15,014 bases of DNA from Pseudomonadota bacterium (GCA_023449855.1 JAEXHR010000217.1:1-15014), one strand, 5' to 3'; numbered from the stretch's first letter, positions 5,992-14,488 are shown. Notes: a model not told the origin generated them from the sequence alone. Made by a program: numbers and translations.

Positions 5992-7443
5992 ATGCCGTCA
6001 CCCGCCTCGCCCGTATATGCCCGCATCACCGGCCCCATCGTCATGGTTGGCTTCGGCTCGATCGGCAAAGGCACCCTGCCGATGATCGAGCGCCACCTCG
6101 ACTATGACAAGTCGCGCGTCACCGTGATCGATCCGAAGGACGAGGGCCGCAAGGCGCATTGCGAACAGCAGGGCGTCCGCTTCATCCAGCAGGGCGTGAC
6201 CAAGGACAACTACCGTGAACTCCTGACCCCGCTGCTCACCGAAGGCGGCGGTCAGGGCTTTTGCGTCAACCTCTCGGTCGATACCGGCTCCACCGACATC
6301 ATGGAGCTCTGCAACGAGATCGGCGCGCTCTATATCGACACCGTGAACGAGCCCTGGCTCGGCTTCTATTTCGACGCCACCAAGGGCCCGGAAGCACGCT
6401 CGAACTACGCATTGCGTGAAAACACGCTGGCCGCCAAGCGCGCGCGCAAGCCGGGCTCGACCACGGCCGTGTCCTGCTGCGGCGCCAATCCCGGCATGGT
6501 GTCGTTCTTCGTCAAGCAGGCGCTGTTGAACGTGGCCGCCGACCTGAAGCTCAATGCGCCGAAGCCGAAGACCAAGGCCGAATGGGCTGACCTGATGCGC
6601 CAGGCCGGCATCAAGGGCATCCACATCGCCGAGCGCGACACCCAGCGCTCGAAGAATCCGAAAGAGCCGGACGTGTTCGTCAACACCTGGTCGGTGGAAG
6701 GCTTCCTGTCGGAAGGCGTGCAGCCGTCCGAACTCGGCTGGGGCACCCATGAGAAGTGGATGCCGGAGAATGCCAAGACCCACGAAGCCGGCTGCGGCGC
6801 AGCGATCTATCTGATGCAGCCCGGCGCCAATACGCGCGTGCGCACCTGGTGCCCGACCCGCGGCGCGCAATATGGCTTCCTCGTCACGCACAACGAGTCG
6901 ATCTCGATCTCGGATTACTTCACCGTGCGCGATGCCGCAGGAAATGCTGTCTATCGCCCGACCTGCCACTACGCGTATCACCCGGCCGACGATGCCGTGC
7001 TGTCGCTGCACGAGATGTTCGGCCGGGCCGCGAAGATGCAGGAGAAGCACCACATCCTGGATGAAAACGAGATCGTCGACGGCATCGACGAACTCGGCGT
7101 GCTGCTGTTCGGCCATGACAACAATGCCTATTGGTACGGCTCGCAGCTCTCCATCGAGGAAACCCGCAAGCTCGCGCCCTATCAGAACGCAACGGCACTG
7201 CAGGTGACATCCGCTGTGCTCGGCGGCATGGTGTGGGCGCTGGAAAATCCGAACGAAGGCATCGTCGAAGCCGACGAAATGGACTTCGAACGCCTCCTGG
7301 AAATCCAGTTGCCCTATCTCGGGCCGGTGAAGGGTTACTACACCGACTGGACCCCGCTCGAAGGCCGCCCCGGCCTGTTCCCGGAAGACCTCGACACCTC
7401 GGATCCCTGGCAGTTCAAGAACATCCTGGTTCAGGGCTGGTAA
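5992..7443 (+). CDS. hss: Homospermidine synthase (EC 2.5.1.44)
   Basis: A 483-residue cytoplasmic NAD+-dependent enzyme of the bacterial type (Blastochloris viridis-like, about 477 aa). It joins two putrescines, or putrescine and spermidine, to form sym-homospermidine with release of ammonia or diaminopropane. The N-terminal Rossmann motif GFGSIGKG is at 20-27 and the saccharopine-dehydrogenase-like fold follows. Conserved landmarks are DTVNEPWLGFYFD (about 115-127), SCCGANPGMVSFFVK (about 161-175) and NTWSVEGF with Trp233. That Trp probably matches the active-site Trp229 reported for the B. viridis enzyme; this is my alignment by eye. The ATG at 5992 has CGGAG about 9 nt upstream. It uses the product of ornithine decarboxylase encoded 2.2 kb upstream, but a 206-nt gap before it suggests its own promoter. 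Confidence 0.96.
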   Translation: MPSPASPVYARITGPIVMVGFGSIGKGTLPMIERHLDYDKSRVTVIDPKDEGRKAHCEQQGVRFIQQGVTKDNYRELLTPLLTEGGGQGFCVNLSVDTGSTDIMELCNEIGALYIDTVNEPWLGFYFDATKGPEARSNYALRENTLAAKRARKPGSTTAVSCCGANPGMVSFFVKQALLNVAADLKLNAPKPKTKAEWADLMRQAGIKGIHIAERDTQRSKNPKEPDVFVNTWSVEGFLSEGVQPSELGWGTHEKWMPENAKTHEAGCGAAIYLMQPGANTRVRTWCPTRGAQYGFLVTHNESISISDYFTVRDAAGNAVYRPTCHYAYHPADDAVLSLHEMFGRAAKMQEKHHILDENEIVDGIDELGVLLFGHDNNAYWYGSQLSIEETRKLAPYQNATALQVTSAVLGGMVWALENPNEGIVEADEMDFERLLEIQLPYLGPVKGYYTDWTPLEGRPGLFPEDLDTSDPWQFKNILVQGW

Positions 7444-7446
7444 ACT

Positions 7447-7534
7447 GTAGGGCGGATGAGCGGAGCGTAATCCGCCGCGGAGCTTCCACCACGAACTCCG
7501 CCGGCGGATTACGGCTTCGCCTAATCCGTCCTAC
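7447..7534. repeat. Palindromic intergenic repeat, GTAGGGCGGAT type (family C)
   Basis: The ends GTAGGGCGGAT and ATCCGTCCTAC are near-perfect inverted copies, with inner arms TAATCCGCCG/CGGCGGATTA. It starts 3 nt after the homospermidine synthase stop, so it will form the 3' end of that message or affect it. It contains GAGCGGAGCGTA (7458-7469), a core shared with families B and D. Confidence 0.88.
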
Positions 7535-7574
7535 GCATGCTAAAAGGCACCTGACGAACACAAGGACTCACACG

Positions 7575-8087
7575 GTGTCATACGCAGAACGAGCCACCCA
7601 GCAGCTCGAAGCCATCCGCGCCAAGCTCATTCCGCTGGAAGAGTATCGCAAGCTCCTGAATGGCGAGGAGCTGGTGTCGGACTGGGTGACGGTCGATCAG
7701 TCGATGATCAACACCTTTGCCGACGCGACGCACGATCATCAGTTCATCCATGTCGATCCCGACCGCGCCAGGGAGACCCCGTTCGGCGGCACCATCGCCC
7801 ATGGCTTTCTGACCTTGTCGCTGCTCTCGACCCTGGCCTTCGACGCCATGCCGGGCGTGCAACGCGCGCGCATGGGCGTCAATTACGGGTTTGACCGCGT
7901 GCGCTTCAACAGCGCGGTGAAGGAAGGCGCCCGCGTGCGCGGCAAGTTTCGTCTGGTGGGTTTGACGGAGCGTGCGGTGTCGATCCAATCGGCCTGGGAC
8001 ACCGTGATCGAGGTCGAAGGCGTCAAGAAGCCCGCGCTTGAAGCGCACTGGATCACGCTGGCGCTGCTGGATCCGAACGCCGACTAG
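7575..8087 (+). CDS. MaoC-family dehydratase / (R)-specific enoyl-CoA hydratase-like protein
   Basis: A 170-residue hot-dog-fold protein. The hydratase-2 motif is clear: FADATHDHQFIHVDPDRA (48-65), with Asp54 and His59 as the expected catalytic pair, then GGTIAHGF (71-78). The family adds water to trans-2-enoyl-CoA; NodN of rhizobia is a related member. The start is GTG at 7575 with AAGGA 8 nt upstream; no nearby ATG fits. The reading frame extends far upstream only as an overlap with homospermidine synthase, which is rejected. It follows the repeat after hss and is probably transcribed separately or by read-through. The acyl substrate cannot be inferred. Confidence 0.9.
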   Translation: MSYAERATQQLEAIRAKLIPLEEYRKLLNGEELVSDWVTVDQSMINTFADATHDHQFIHVDPDRARETPFGGTIAHGFLTLSLLSTLAFDAMPGVQRARMGVNYGFDRVRFNSAVKEGARVRGKFRLVGLTERAVSIQSAWDTVIEVEGVKKPALEAHWITLALLDPNAD

Positions 8088-8099
8088 TCGCTCGCTCTC

Positions 8100-8224
8100 G
8101 TAGGATGGGTTGAGCGTAGCGAAAACCCATGCTGTCCATTGTCGCGGCAAACTCCGCCGATGGGTTATCGCTCCGGCGCGGCGCGCCTGCGCTCAACCCA
8201 TTCTACCTGACCCATCCATCCTAC
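8100..8224. repeat. Palindromic intergenic repeat, GTAGGATGGGTTGAGCG type (family D)
   Basis: It starts GTAGGATGGGTTGAGCGTAG and ends with CTCAACCCATTCTAC followed by a second end-like CCATCCATCCTAC, giving a nested hairpin. The core GAGCGTAGCGAA is at 8112-8123. Its right end carries the stop codon of the convergent small secreted-protein gene (TAG at 8221-8223, minus strand), so the repeat lies between two convergent genes and may end both transcripts. Confidence 0.88.
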
Positions 8225-8544
8225 TTGATCGGTGGCGCCGTCTTCTCTGCCGGCGCAGGCGGCAATGCGGGCTTCGCACCGGCATCCTTGGCATCGGCAT
8301 CGGGCCGCGCGGGCTGCGGCGGCGTCTCATGCGGGCGCTGCTGCCCCGTGGTTGCAGGTTCGGCGGGCGCTGCCGGCTTGCTCTCGGCGCCGGGCGTCGA
8401 TTGCAGGGGCGGTGTGGCCTGCGCCAGCCGCGACGGCGGTGGGCTCAATGACAGTCCAGCCGATGCCGATGTGGGCACGACCGCGACTACCACAACGGCA
8501 ATTGCAAGGCATCGTCCGGGCGTCAGCGATTTGATCGAACTCAT
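8221..8544 (-). CDS. Small secreted Pro/Ala-rich protein, function unknown
   Basis: A 107-residue protein with a clear N-terminal signal peptide: a basic start (MSSIKS...GR), a hydrophobic run at about 12-24 and a likely signal peptidase I site after ASA (27-29). The mature part is low-complexity and disordered (Pro, Ala, Lys, Glu, Gln), with no recognised domain; such tails often sit in the periplasm. The ATG at 8544 with a GGGGG run just upstream is preferred over GTG at 8583, which would place 13 residues before the signal peptide. It lies 70 nt downstream of the mgtC-like gene and may be co-transcribed. Its stop codon lies at the edge of a mobile-type repeat, so the native C-terminus may have been changed by that insertion. 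Confidence 0.62.
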   Translation of the reverse strand: MSSIKSLTPGRCLAIAVVVVAVVPTSASAGLSLSPPPSRLAQATPPLQSTPGAESKPAAPAEPATTGQQRPHETPPQPARPDADAKDAGAKPALPPAPAEKTAPPIK

Positions 8545-8614
8545 GGGAGCCCCCGCAATCTGATCTGCAGGGACAACGGACACGCAGCCGCAAAAGTTCC
8601 CGCGACGGCGAACC

Positions 8615-9331
8615 TCACTCCTTGGTGCTGGAATCCCAGGTGGCGTTGCGGACGCCGGGATGCGTCTCGAGTTTCACGAGCACCGCATCGAGTTCTTTCG
8701 GATCGACAGCAGTCGAGACCAGCGTGGCGACGATCTCGCGCTGCGTTTCGCTCAGTTCATTCACCTCGACATCGCCGACGGGATATTTGGCGGATTCAAG
8801 CGCTTCCTGCAGCTTCTCGCGCATCTCGGCCACCGCGTCCGGTGTAACGGTCAGACGCACATAATAGGTGACTTCCGAGGACAGCGCATCGATCGGCGAA
8901 CGGTTGATCGCATTCACCAGCGGCCGCAGCAGCGTATTGCCGGCCAGCACGAACACCGTGAGAGCGGTCGCCTGCACGATCATGTCAGAGCCGGCGCAGG
9001 AGCCGACAGCCGCCGAACTCCACAATGTCGCCGCCGTATTCAGGCCGCGGACATTCATGCCCTCCTTCATGATGACGCCGGCGCCGAGGAAGCCGATGCC
9101 GGACACGACATAGGCAATCACCCGCACCGCGCCGCCCGAGCCGTCGAGCTTCATGGCGAGATCGACGAAGGCCGCGGCACTGACAGCGACCAGCACATTG
9201 GTGCGCAGGCCCGCGGTGCGCTGGCGATATTGCCGCTCCGCGCCGATCAGCGTGCCCAGCACAAAGGCCGCAGCCAGGCTCAGCAGCGTGTCGAGGAAAT
9301 CAAGGGTCTGGAAAGTGGCAAGAAAGCGCAT
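8615..9331 (-). CDS. mgtC: MgtC/SapB family membrane protein
   Basis: A 238-residue inner-membrane protein. Residues 1-140 carry the MgtC domain: about four or five hydrophobic segments, LGTLIGAERQ at 25-34 with TAGLRTN at 39-45, GIGFLGAGVI at 78-87 and GLNTAATLW at 96-104. Residues about 150-238 form a soluble ACT-like C-terminal domain, as in the longer MgtC proteins. Family members help growth at low magnesium and inhibit the F1Fo ATP synthase in Salmonella; many homologues from non-pathogens have unproven roles. The ATG at 9331 has a weak GAGAA upstream. No Mg2+-sensing leader could be recognised before it; the upstream 50 nt precede a repeat. Confidence 0.92.
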   Translation of the reverse strand: MRFLATFQTLDFLDTLLSLAAAFVLGTLIGAERQYRQRTAGLRTNVLVAVSAAAFVDLAMKLDGSGGAVRVIAYVVSGIGFLGAGVIMKEGMNVRGLNTAATLWSSAAVGSCAGSDMIVQATALTVFVLAGNTLLRPLVNAINRSPIDALSSEVTYYVRLTVTPDAVAEMREKLQEALESAKYPVGDVEVNELSETQREIVATLVSTAVDPKELDAVLVKLETHPGVRNATWDSSTKE

Positions 9332-9380
9332 GATTTCTCATGCGTACAGGAGATGACAGGCGGATGACAACACCCACTGT

Positions 9381-9492
9381 CCCTCATGGTGAGGAGGCGC
9401 GTAGCGCCGTCTCGAACCATGAGTTCGCCGGGCTTCGAGCTTGCGGCCATCCTTCGAGACGCACGCCTTTGGCGTGCTCCACAGGATGAGGG
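9381..9492. repeat. Palindromic intergenic repeat, family A, copy 2
   Basis: It starts CCCTCATGGTGAGGAGGCGC, has the core CCATCCTTCGAGACGC at 9447-9462 and ends CAGGATGAGGG. It lies 6 nt beyond the stop of the WD40-type gene and about 50 nt upstream of the mgtC-like start, so it probably marks the 3' end of the zinc operon transcript. Confidence 0.88.
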
Positions 9493-9498
9493 ATGGCG

Positions 9499-10518
9499 CT
9501 ACACCGCCAGCAACCCCGCGTCGCCCTGCTGATCCGCAAAGGCCAGCAGCGAGCCGCGGGCATTCCAGGCCAGCGCGGTCACCGGCTCGCCCTTGTTGGC
9601 GCGCACCAGAATCTCGGCGCCGTCAACCAGGCGCACCATCAGGATGGTGCCGTCGCTATAGCCGCAGGCCAGGATATCCTGCTTGGGGTGACATGCGACC
9701 ATGGTGACCTTGGCCTTGAGCGGCGCCAGCATCGCCGGCTCCTTGCCCATCGGGCCGTCCTTGGTGGTGAACGGCCAGACGATCACCGTATCGGCGCCGG
9801 AGGTCGCGAGGCCCTTGCCGCCAGCGGTCCAGGCGATCGAGCGTACACGGGCTGGATAGCCGGTCATGCGCATGTGCTTGCCGTCGGCGAGACGCCAGCC
9901 ATGCAGCGCCGGCTCATGCATCGCCGTGACGAGAAACTTGTTATCCGGGCTGAAGACCACGCCGAGATGCGAGCCCTGCCATTCCAGCACTTCGGCGCTG
10001 CCCGCCATGTTGGGAAACCACAGCGTCACGCCATTATAGTGCGCGATGCCGAGGCGCATGCCCTTCGGCGCGAAAGCGAGACCGCCGACGGTGGACGGCA
10101 CATCGAAGCTCTTCACCTCGCCCTTTGGCGCCTGCACGAAGGCCGTCTTGCCGGCCGACCACGCCACCGCGCCATCGGGATGCAGAGCGACATTGTCGAT
10201 CCAGCGCCGCTTGGCATCGGTGGCAAAGGTCGAGATCGCGCCCGCCTGATCTAGCACCAGCACCTTGCCATCGTCAGCGCCCATGACCACGCGCTTGCCG
10301 TCCGATGTCGAGCACAGGATGCCGCCGAAGGCGACATCGACGGGCGACGCACTGCCATCCGGATCGACCAGCGTGACCCTTTCCTCGGCGCCGACAAAGG
10401 CGGCTCTGTCACCGAGAAAATGCACGGCCGAGACGGCGGCGCCGATCGTCACCCCGACCACCCGGTCGGTGACGGAGACGATCGACTCTTGCTCCTTGAG
10501 CGGATTGAAATCGGACAT
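9499..10518 (-). CDS. WD40-type beta-propeller protein, partner gene of the COG0523 GTPase
   Basis: A 339-residue protein made of repeated strands of WD40 type, with about seven blades: for example VSAVHFLGDRAAFVGAEERV near 29-48, IDNVALHPDGAVAWSA, VGGLAFAPKGMRLGIAHYNGV, LGVVFSPDNKFLVTAMHEPAL, VRSIAWTAGGKGLATSGADTVIVW, VTMVACHPKQDILACGYSDG and VTALAWNARGSLLAFADQQG. No signal peptide or membrane segment is visible, so it should be cytoplasmic. Its ATG overlaps the GTPase stop by one base (TGATG), pointing to translational coupling and a shared task. It is the last gene of the zinc operon. Propellers are scaffolds, so a role as client or adaptor for the GTPase is inference. It is unlike the periplasmic zinc chaperone AztD, which is exported. 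Confidence 0.85.
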   Translation of the reverse strand: MSDFNPLKEQESIVSVTDRVVGVTIGAAVSAVHFLGDRAAFVGAEERVTLVDPDGSASPVDVAFGGILCSTSDGKRVVMGADDGKVLVLDQAGAISTFATDAKRRWIDNVALHPDGAVAWSAGKTAFVQAPKGEVKSFDVPSTVGGLAFAPKGMRLGIAHYNGVTLWFPNMAGSAEVLEWQGSHLGVVFSPDNKFLVTAMHEPALHGWRLADGKHMRMTGYPARVRSIAWTAGGKGLATSGADTVIVWPFTTKDGPMGKEPAMLAPLKAKVTMVACHPKQDILACGYSDGTILMVRLVDGAEILVRANKGEPVTALAWNARGSLLAFADQQGDAGLLAV

Positions 10519-11573
10519 CAGGCGGGAATGCAGCGTTCGAAGCCGTCGCGGATCATCTGCTCGGGCAGTTCACGGCCGATGAAGACGAGGCGGCTTTCGC
10601 GCTTCTCGTCATCGCGCCAGGGACGCTGGTGATCGCCTTCCAGCATCATGTGCACGCCCTGGAAGACATAGCGTTCGTCATCGCCGGCGAAGGAGATGAT
10701 GCCCTTGGAACGCAGGATCTTGCCGCCCTCCTTGGCCATCAGGTCCTGCAGCCAGGGCATGAAGGTCGAGGGATCGAGCGCCTTGTCGGTGCGCAACGAC
10801 AGCGATTGCATCTCCTCGTCGTGATAGTGCTTCAGGCCATGGCCGTGGTCATGATCGTGGTGGTGATGATGATCATGGCCATGATCATGATGGTGGTGAT
10901 GATCGTGATCGTCGCCGGCTTCGAGGAATTCCGGTTCGATTTCCAGAATGCGGTCGAGATCGAAAGCGCCGCGGTCGAGCACGTCTTCCAGTTTTACCTG
11001 GGCTCGCTGGGTGCGATGCAGTTTGGCATAGGGATTGATCGCGCGGATGCGGGCTTCGACTTCAGCGAGCTCCGGTGCAGTGACGAGATCGGTCTTGTTG
11101 AGCACGATGACGTCGGCGAAGGCGATCTGGTTCTTGGCTTCCGGCGCGTCCTTGAGACGATCGCTCAGCCACTTCGCATCGGCCACGGTGACCACGGCAT
11201 CGAGCCGCGCATTGGCCTGCACGTCCTCGTCCACGAAAAAGGTCTGCGCGACTGGCGCGGGATCGGCGAGGCCTGTGGTCTCGACGATGATGGCGTCGAA
11301 CTTGCCCTTGCGCTTCATCAGACCGTCGAGAATGCGCACGAGATCGCCGCGCACGGTGCAGCAGACGCAGCCATTGTTCATCTCGAACACTTCCTCATCG
11401 GCGCCGATGATGAGGTCGTTGTCGATGCCGATCTCGCCGAATTCATTGACGATGACGGCGTATTTCTTGCCGTGATTCTCCGTGAGGATGCGGTTCAGGA
11501 GCGTCGTCTTGCCGGCGCCGAGATAGCCGGTCAGCACGGTCACGGGGATTTTTTCGGAAGCGGCAGTCGTCAT
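10518..11573 (-). CDS. COG0523 (CobW/ZNG1-like) GTPase with His-rich zinc-binding stretch
   Basis: A 351-residue cytoplasmic G3E GTPase. Walker A GYLGAGKT is at 16-23, the CxCC metal-binding motif (GCVCC) at 68-72, VETTGLADP at 97-105 and NKTD at 159-162. A metal-binding low-complexity stretch at 223-251 carries 18 His, and the C-terminal CobW_C domain follows at about 255-345. Family members use GTP hydrolysis to pass metals to client proteins; members regulated by Zur serve under zinc shortage (ZigA/YeiR/ZNG1 type). Its place after znuCBA supports zinc over cobalt. The ATG at 11573 has GGAGAA 8 nt upstream; a longer frame to 11666 runs through a repeat and is rejected. It is separated from znuA by 149 nt. 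Confidence 0.94.
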   Translation of the reverse strand: MTTAASEKIPVTVLTGYLGAGKTTLLNRILTENHGKKYAVIVNEFGEIGIDNDLIIGADEEVFEMNNGCVCCTVRGDLVRILDGLMKRKGKFDAIIVETTGLADPAPVAQTFFVDEDVQANARLDAVVTVADAKWLSDRLKDAPEAKNQIAFADVIVLNKTDLVTAPELAEVEARIRAINPYAKLHRTQRAQVKLEDVLDRGAFDLDRILEIEPEFLEAGDDHDHHHHHDHGHDHHHHHDHDHGHGLKHYHDEEMQSLSLRTDKALDPSTFMPWLQDLMAKEGGKILRSKGIISFAGDDERYVFQGVHMMLEGDHQRPWRDDEKRESRLVFIGRELPEQMIRDGFERCIPA

Positions 11574-11595
11574 TGCGAAGGTTCTCCAGGCACGG

Positions 11596-11707
11596 CCCTC
11601 ACCCTGAGGAGCGCGCCCTCGCGCGCGTCTCGGAGGGTGAAGACGAAGATCGAGGAAAGCCGCCATCCTTCGAGACGCCCGCTGGCGCGGGCTCCTCAGG
11701 ATGAGGG
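11596..11707. repeat. Palindromic intergenic repeat, family A, copy 3, inside the zinc operon
   Basis: It begins CCCTCACCCTGAGGAGCGCG, has the core CCATCCTTCGAGACGC at 11663-11678 and ends GCTCCTCAGGATGAGGG. The left half differs more from copies 1 and 2. It fills most of the 149-nt gap between znuA and the GTPase gene, the only large gap in an otherwise tightly packed operon. Confidence 0.85.
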
Positions 11708-11722
11708 CTTTGCAGGCGCGGC

Positions 11723-12649
11723 TTATGGGGTCAGCGCGCCCGCCAGCGCCTTTATATTGTGCCTGACCATGGCAATGTAAGTGGGTGCATCGCCGTTTTC
11801 GGCGGTCAGACTGTCCGAATACAGCGTTCCGCCGATCTTTGCCCCGGTCTCGGCGGCGATCCGGCGGATCAGGCGGGGATCGCTCACATTTTCCAGAAAC
11901 ACCGCGGGTATTTTCGCCTGCCGTATCTGGGTGATGATGCGGGCGACGTCCCGCGCCGAGGCCTCGGATTCGGTGGAGACGCCCTGCGGCGCCACGAACT
12001 GGATGCCGTAGGCCGCAGCGAAATAGCCGAAGGCGTCATGGGTCGAAATGACCTTGCGCTGCGCCTCCGGAATGCCGGCGACGGCGGCCTTCACTTCGGC
12101 TTCCAGCCTGGTCAATTCTTTCAGATAGGTCTCGGCATTGGCCTTGTAGACTTCGGCGCCAGCCGGGTCGGCCTTCGCCAGGGCATCGCGGATATTCGCG
12201 ACATAGACCTTCGCATTGGCGACCGACTGCCAAGCGTGAGGATCGTCATGACCATGATCGTGCTTGCCGCCATGGTCGTGGCCGCCCTCCTCCGCCTCGC
12301 GCGGCTTGATGCCTTGCGTCGCGGTCACAATGGTCGCCTTACCGCCCGCGGATTTGACAAGGCGCGGCAGCCAGCCTTCGAAACCGAGACCATTCACGAC
12401 AACGAGCTTGGCCGCGGTGATAGTTTTCGCGTCGGCCGGCGTCGGCGTGTAGACATGCGCATCGCCATTAGGGCCGACCAGTGTGGTCACAGCGACTCGC
12501 TCGCCACCGACATTGCGCACGAGGTCACCCAGGATGGAAAAACTGGCGACGACGCTCATCCTGTCCTGCGACCACGACGGCGCGATCGACGACACGAGCA
12601 ACACGAAAGCGCCGAGCAGCGCGCCGCAAGAATTACGCAAGAACGTCAC
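11723..12649 (-). CDS. znuA: Periplasmic zinc-binding protein of a ZnuABC-type ABC transporter
   Basis: A 308-residue cluster A-I (TroA-like) metal-binding protein. A signal peptide occupies about 1-28 (hydrophobic 10-22, cleavage near SWS-QD). Expected metal ligands are His65 (GDAHVYTP), His138 (DPHAW), His204 (STHDAFGY) and Asp279 (YSDSLT). A His/Asp-rich loop at 124-138 (HDHGGKHDHGHDDPH) is typical of ZnuA and favours zinc over manganese. The start is GTG at 12649, only 2 nt after the znuB stop, with GAGG upstream; no ATG fits before the signal peptide. AztC is an alternative family name, but no aztD is present. It captures zinc in the periplasm for ZnuB. Confidence 0.93.
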   Translation of the reverse strand: MTFLRNSCGALLGAFVLLVSSIAPSWSQDRMSVVASFSILGDLVRNVGGERVAVTTLVGPNGDAHVYTPTPADAKTITAAKLVVVNGLGFEGWLPRLVKSAGGKATIVTATQGIKPREAEEGGHDHGGKHDHGHDDPHAWQSVANAKVYVANIRDALAKADPAGAEVYKANAETYLKELTRLEAEVKAAVAGIPEAQRKVISTHDAFGYFAAAYGIQFVAPQGVSTESEASARDVARIITQIRQAKIPAVFLENVSDPRLIRRIAAETGAKIGGTLYSDSLTAENGDAPTYIAMVRHNIKALAGALTP

Positions 12650-12651
12650 GA

Positions 12652-13521
12652 TTAAGCCTCAAGATGTCGGCCCGGAAACAGCTGTTTGAGCAGTCCGGAC
12701 ACGCTGCCGAAGAACACTGAAAGCACGTACAGAACCGCAGCCACGAGGATGACCGCGGGCCCCGACGGCACCTTGGTCTGGAACGAAATGACGAGTCCGC
12801 CGTAACCGGCAATCATCGCGCTCGCCACAGAGATCAGCATCATGCCGGTGATATCGCGCGACCAGAACCGCGCAATGCCGGCGGGAAGGATCATCAATCC
12901 CACCGCGAGCAACGTGCCGAGCGCGTGAAAACCATTCACGAGATTGACGACGACGAGCGCAAGAAAAGCGAGATGCGCCGGCGCGCCCGCACGCGACACG
13001 GTGCGGAGAAAAACAGGATCGACGCATTCGATCACCAGCGGACGATAGATCACGGCCATCACGACAAGGGTGATCGTCGCATTGAAGGCGATCACCAGCA
13101 GCGTCTGGTCGTCGAGTGCGAGAATATTCCCGAACAGCACATGCAGCAGATCGATATTGGTGCCGCGCATGGAGACGATGGTGACACCGACCGCCAGCGA
13201 CACGAGATAGAAGGCCGCGAGCGAAGCGTCTTCCTTGATCACGGTGACACGCGAGACGAGACCTGCAAGCAGCGCGACGGAAAAGCCGGCGATCAGTCCG
13301 CCGAAGGTCATCGCGAATAGATTGAGGCCGGAGACTAGAAAGCCGATGGCCGCGCCCGGCAGGATCGCATGAGCCATGGCATCGCCGACAAGGCTCATGC
13401 GCCGCAGCATCAGGAACACGCCGATCGGCGCACCGCCAAGCGCGAGCGCGATTACGCCGGCGAGCGCGCGGCGCATGAATTCGAAATCGACGAAAGGCGC
13501 GATCAGCGCATCATAGAGCAT
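12652..13521 (-). CDS. znuB: Zinc ABC transporter permease
   Basis: A 289-residue ABC-3 family permease with about eight hydrophobic segments and the family landmarks RRMSLVGDAMAHAILPGAAIGF (about 40-61) and ALGTLLAVGLMILPAGIARFW (about 202-222). It forms the zinc path through the inner membrane and should work as a dimer with ZnuC. The ATG at 13521 is 2 nt after the znuC stop, so translation is likely coupled; an extended frame to 13590 overlaps znuC and is rejected. Confidence 0.94.
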   Translation of the reverse strand: MLYDALIAPFVDFEFMRRALAGVIALALGGAPIGVFLMLRRMSLVGDAMAHAILPGAAIGFLVSGLNLFAMTFGGLIAGFSVALLAGLVSRVTVIKEDASLAAFYLVSLAVGVTIVSMRGTNIDLLHVLFGNILALDDQTLLVIAFNATITLVVMAVIYRPLVIECVDPVFLRTVSRAGAPAHLAFLALVVVNLVNGFHALGTLLAVGLMILPAGIARFWSRDITGMMLISVASAMIAGYGGLVISFQTKVPSGPAVILVAAVLYVLSVFFGSVSGLLKQLFPGRHLEA

Positions 13522-13523
13522 GA

Positions 13524-14278
<755 letters not shown>

Positions 14279-14282
<4 letters not shown>

Positions 14283-14488
14283 GACGGCCTCATCGCCAGC
14301 AGAACCACCGCCCAAAGCGCAGCGGAGACCGCCAGTGCGGCGGCGAGCCGGCCTGCCAGCGACATGCGCATGATCGACCACGGCGATGGCTGGGCCGGAT
14401 GCGGGCTTGCGGGATCGTGGCTGTGATGGGCATGGCCATGCGCGTGACCATGGCTGTGGTCATGATCGTGAGAATGTGCATGCGCCAT
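14279..14488 (-). CDS. His-rich single-span membrane microprotein heading the zinc operon
   Basis: A 69-residue protein. Residues 1-30 contain 13 His in an alternating pattern with Ala, Gly, Ser and Asp (MAHAHSHDHDHSHGH...), ending in a Pro-rich linker at 26-37; residues about 45-66 form one membrane helix (LAAALAVSAALWAVVLLAM). The tail is predicted to bind zinc; whether it faces the cytoplasm or the periplasm is not clear, though RMSLAGR before the helix suggests a cytoplasmic N-terminus. It starts 60 nt downstream of the Zur-type box and its stop overlaps the znuC start, so it is expressed with the transporter. No named family was recognised. The His tail and hydrophobic helix argue against a chance frame, but the Shine-Dalgarno sequence is weak. 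Confidence 0.75.

Noticed and set aside
5998..7116. 372-aa minus-strand frame opposite homospermidine synthase
   Set aside because: It is an antisense shadow of a well-conserved gene with no domain of its own.
9499..10518. AztD-type periplasmic zinc chaperone identity for the propeller protein
   Set aside because: No signal peptide and no His-rich metal-binding segments are present, and the gene is coupled to a cytoplasmic GTPase rather than to aztC.
10840..10915. Simple-sequence tract that might be taken for a tandem repeat or CRISPR-like array
   Set aside because: It is the coding sequence of the His/Asp-rich stretch of the GTPase (CAT/CAC/GAT codons), not a separate element; no spacer-repeat pattern exists anywhere in the window.
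10629..11780. 383-aa plus-strand frame opposite the COG0523 GTPase
   Set aside because: It is an antisense shadow; its repeated Met/Val/Ile stretch is only the complement of the His/Asp-rich codons of the GTPase.
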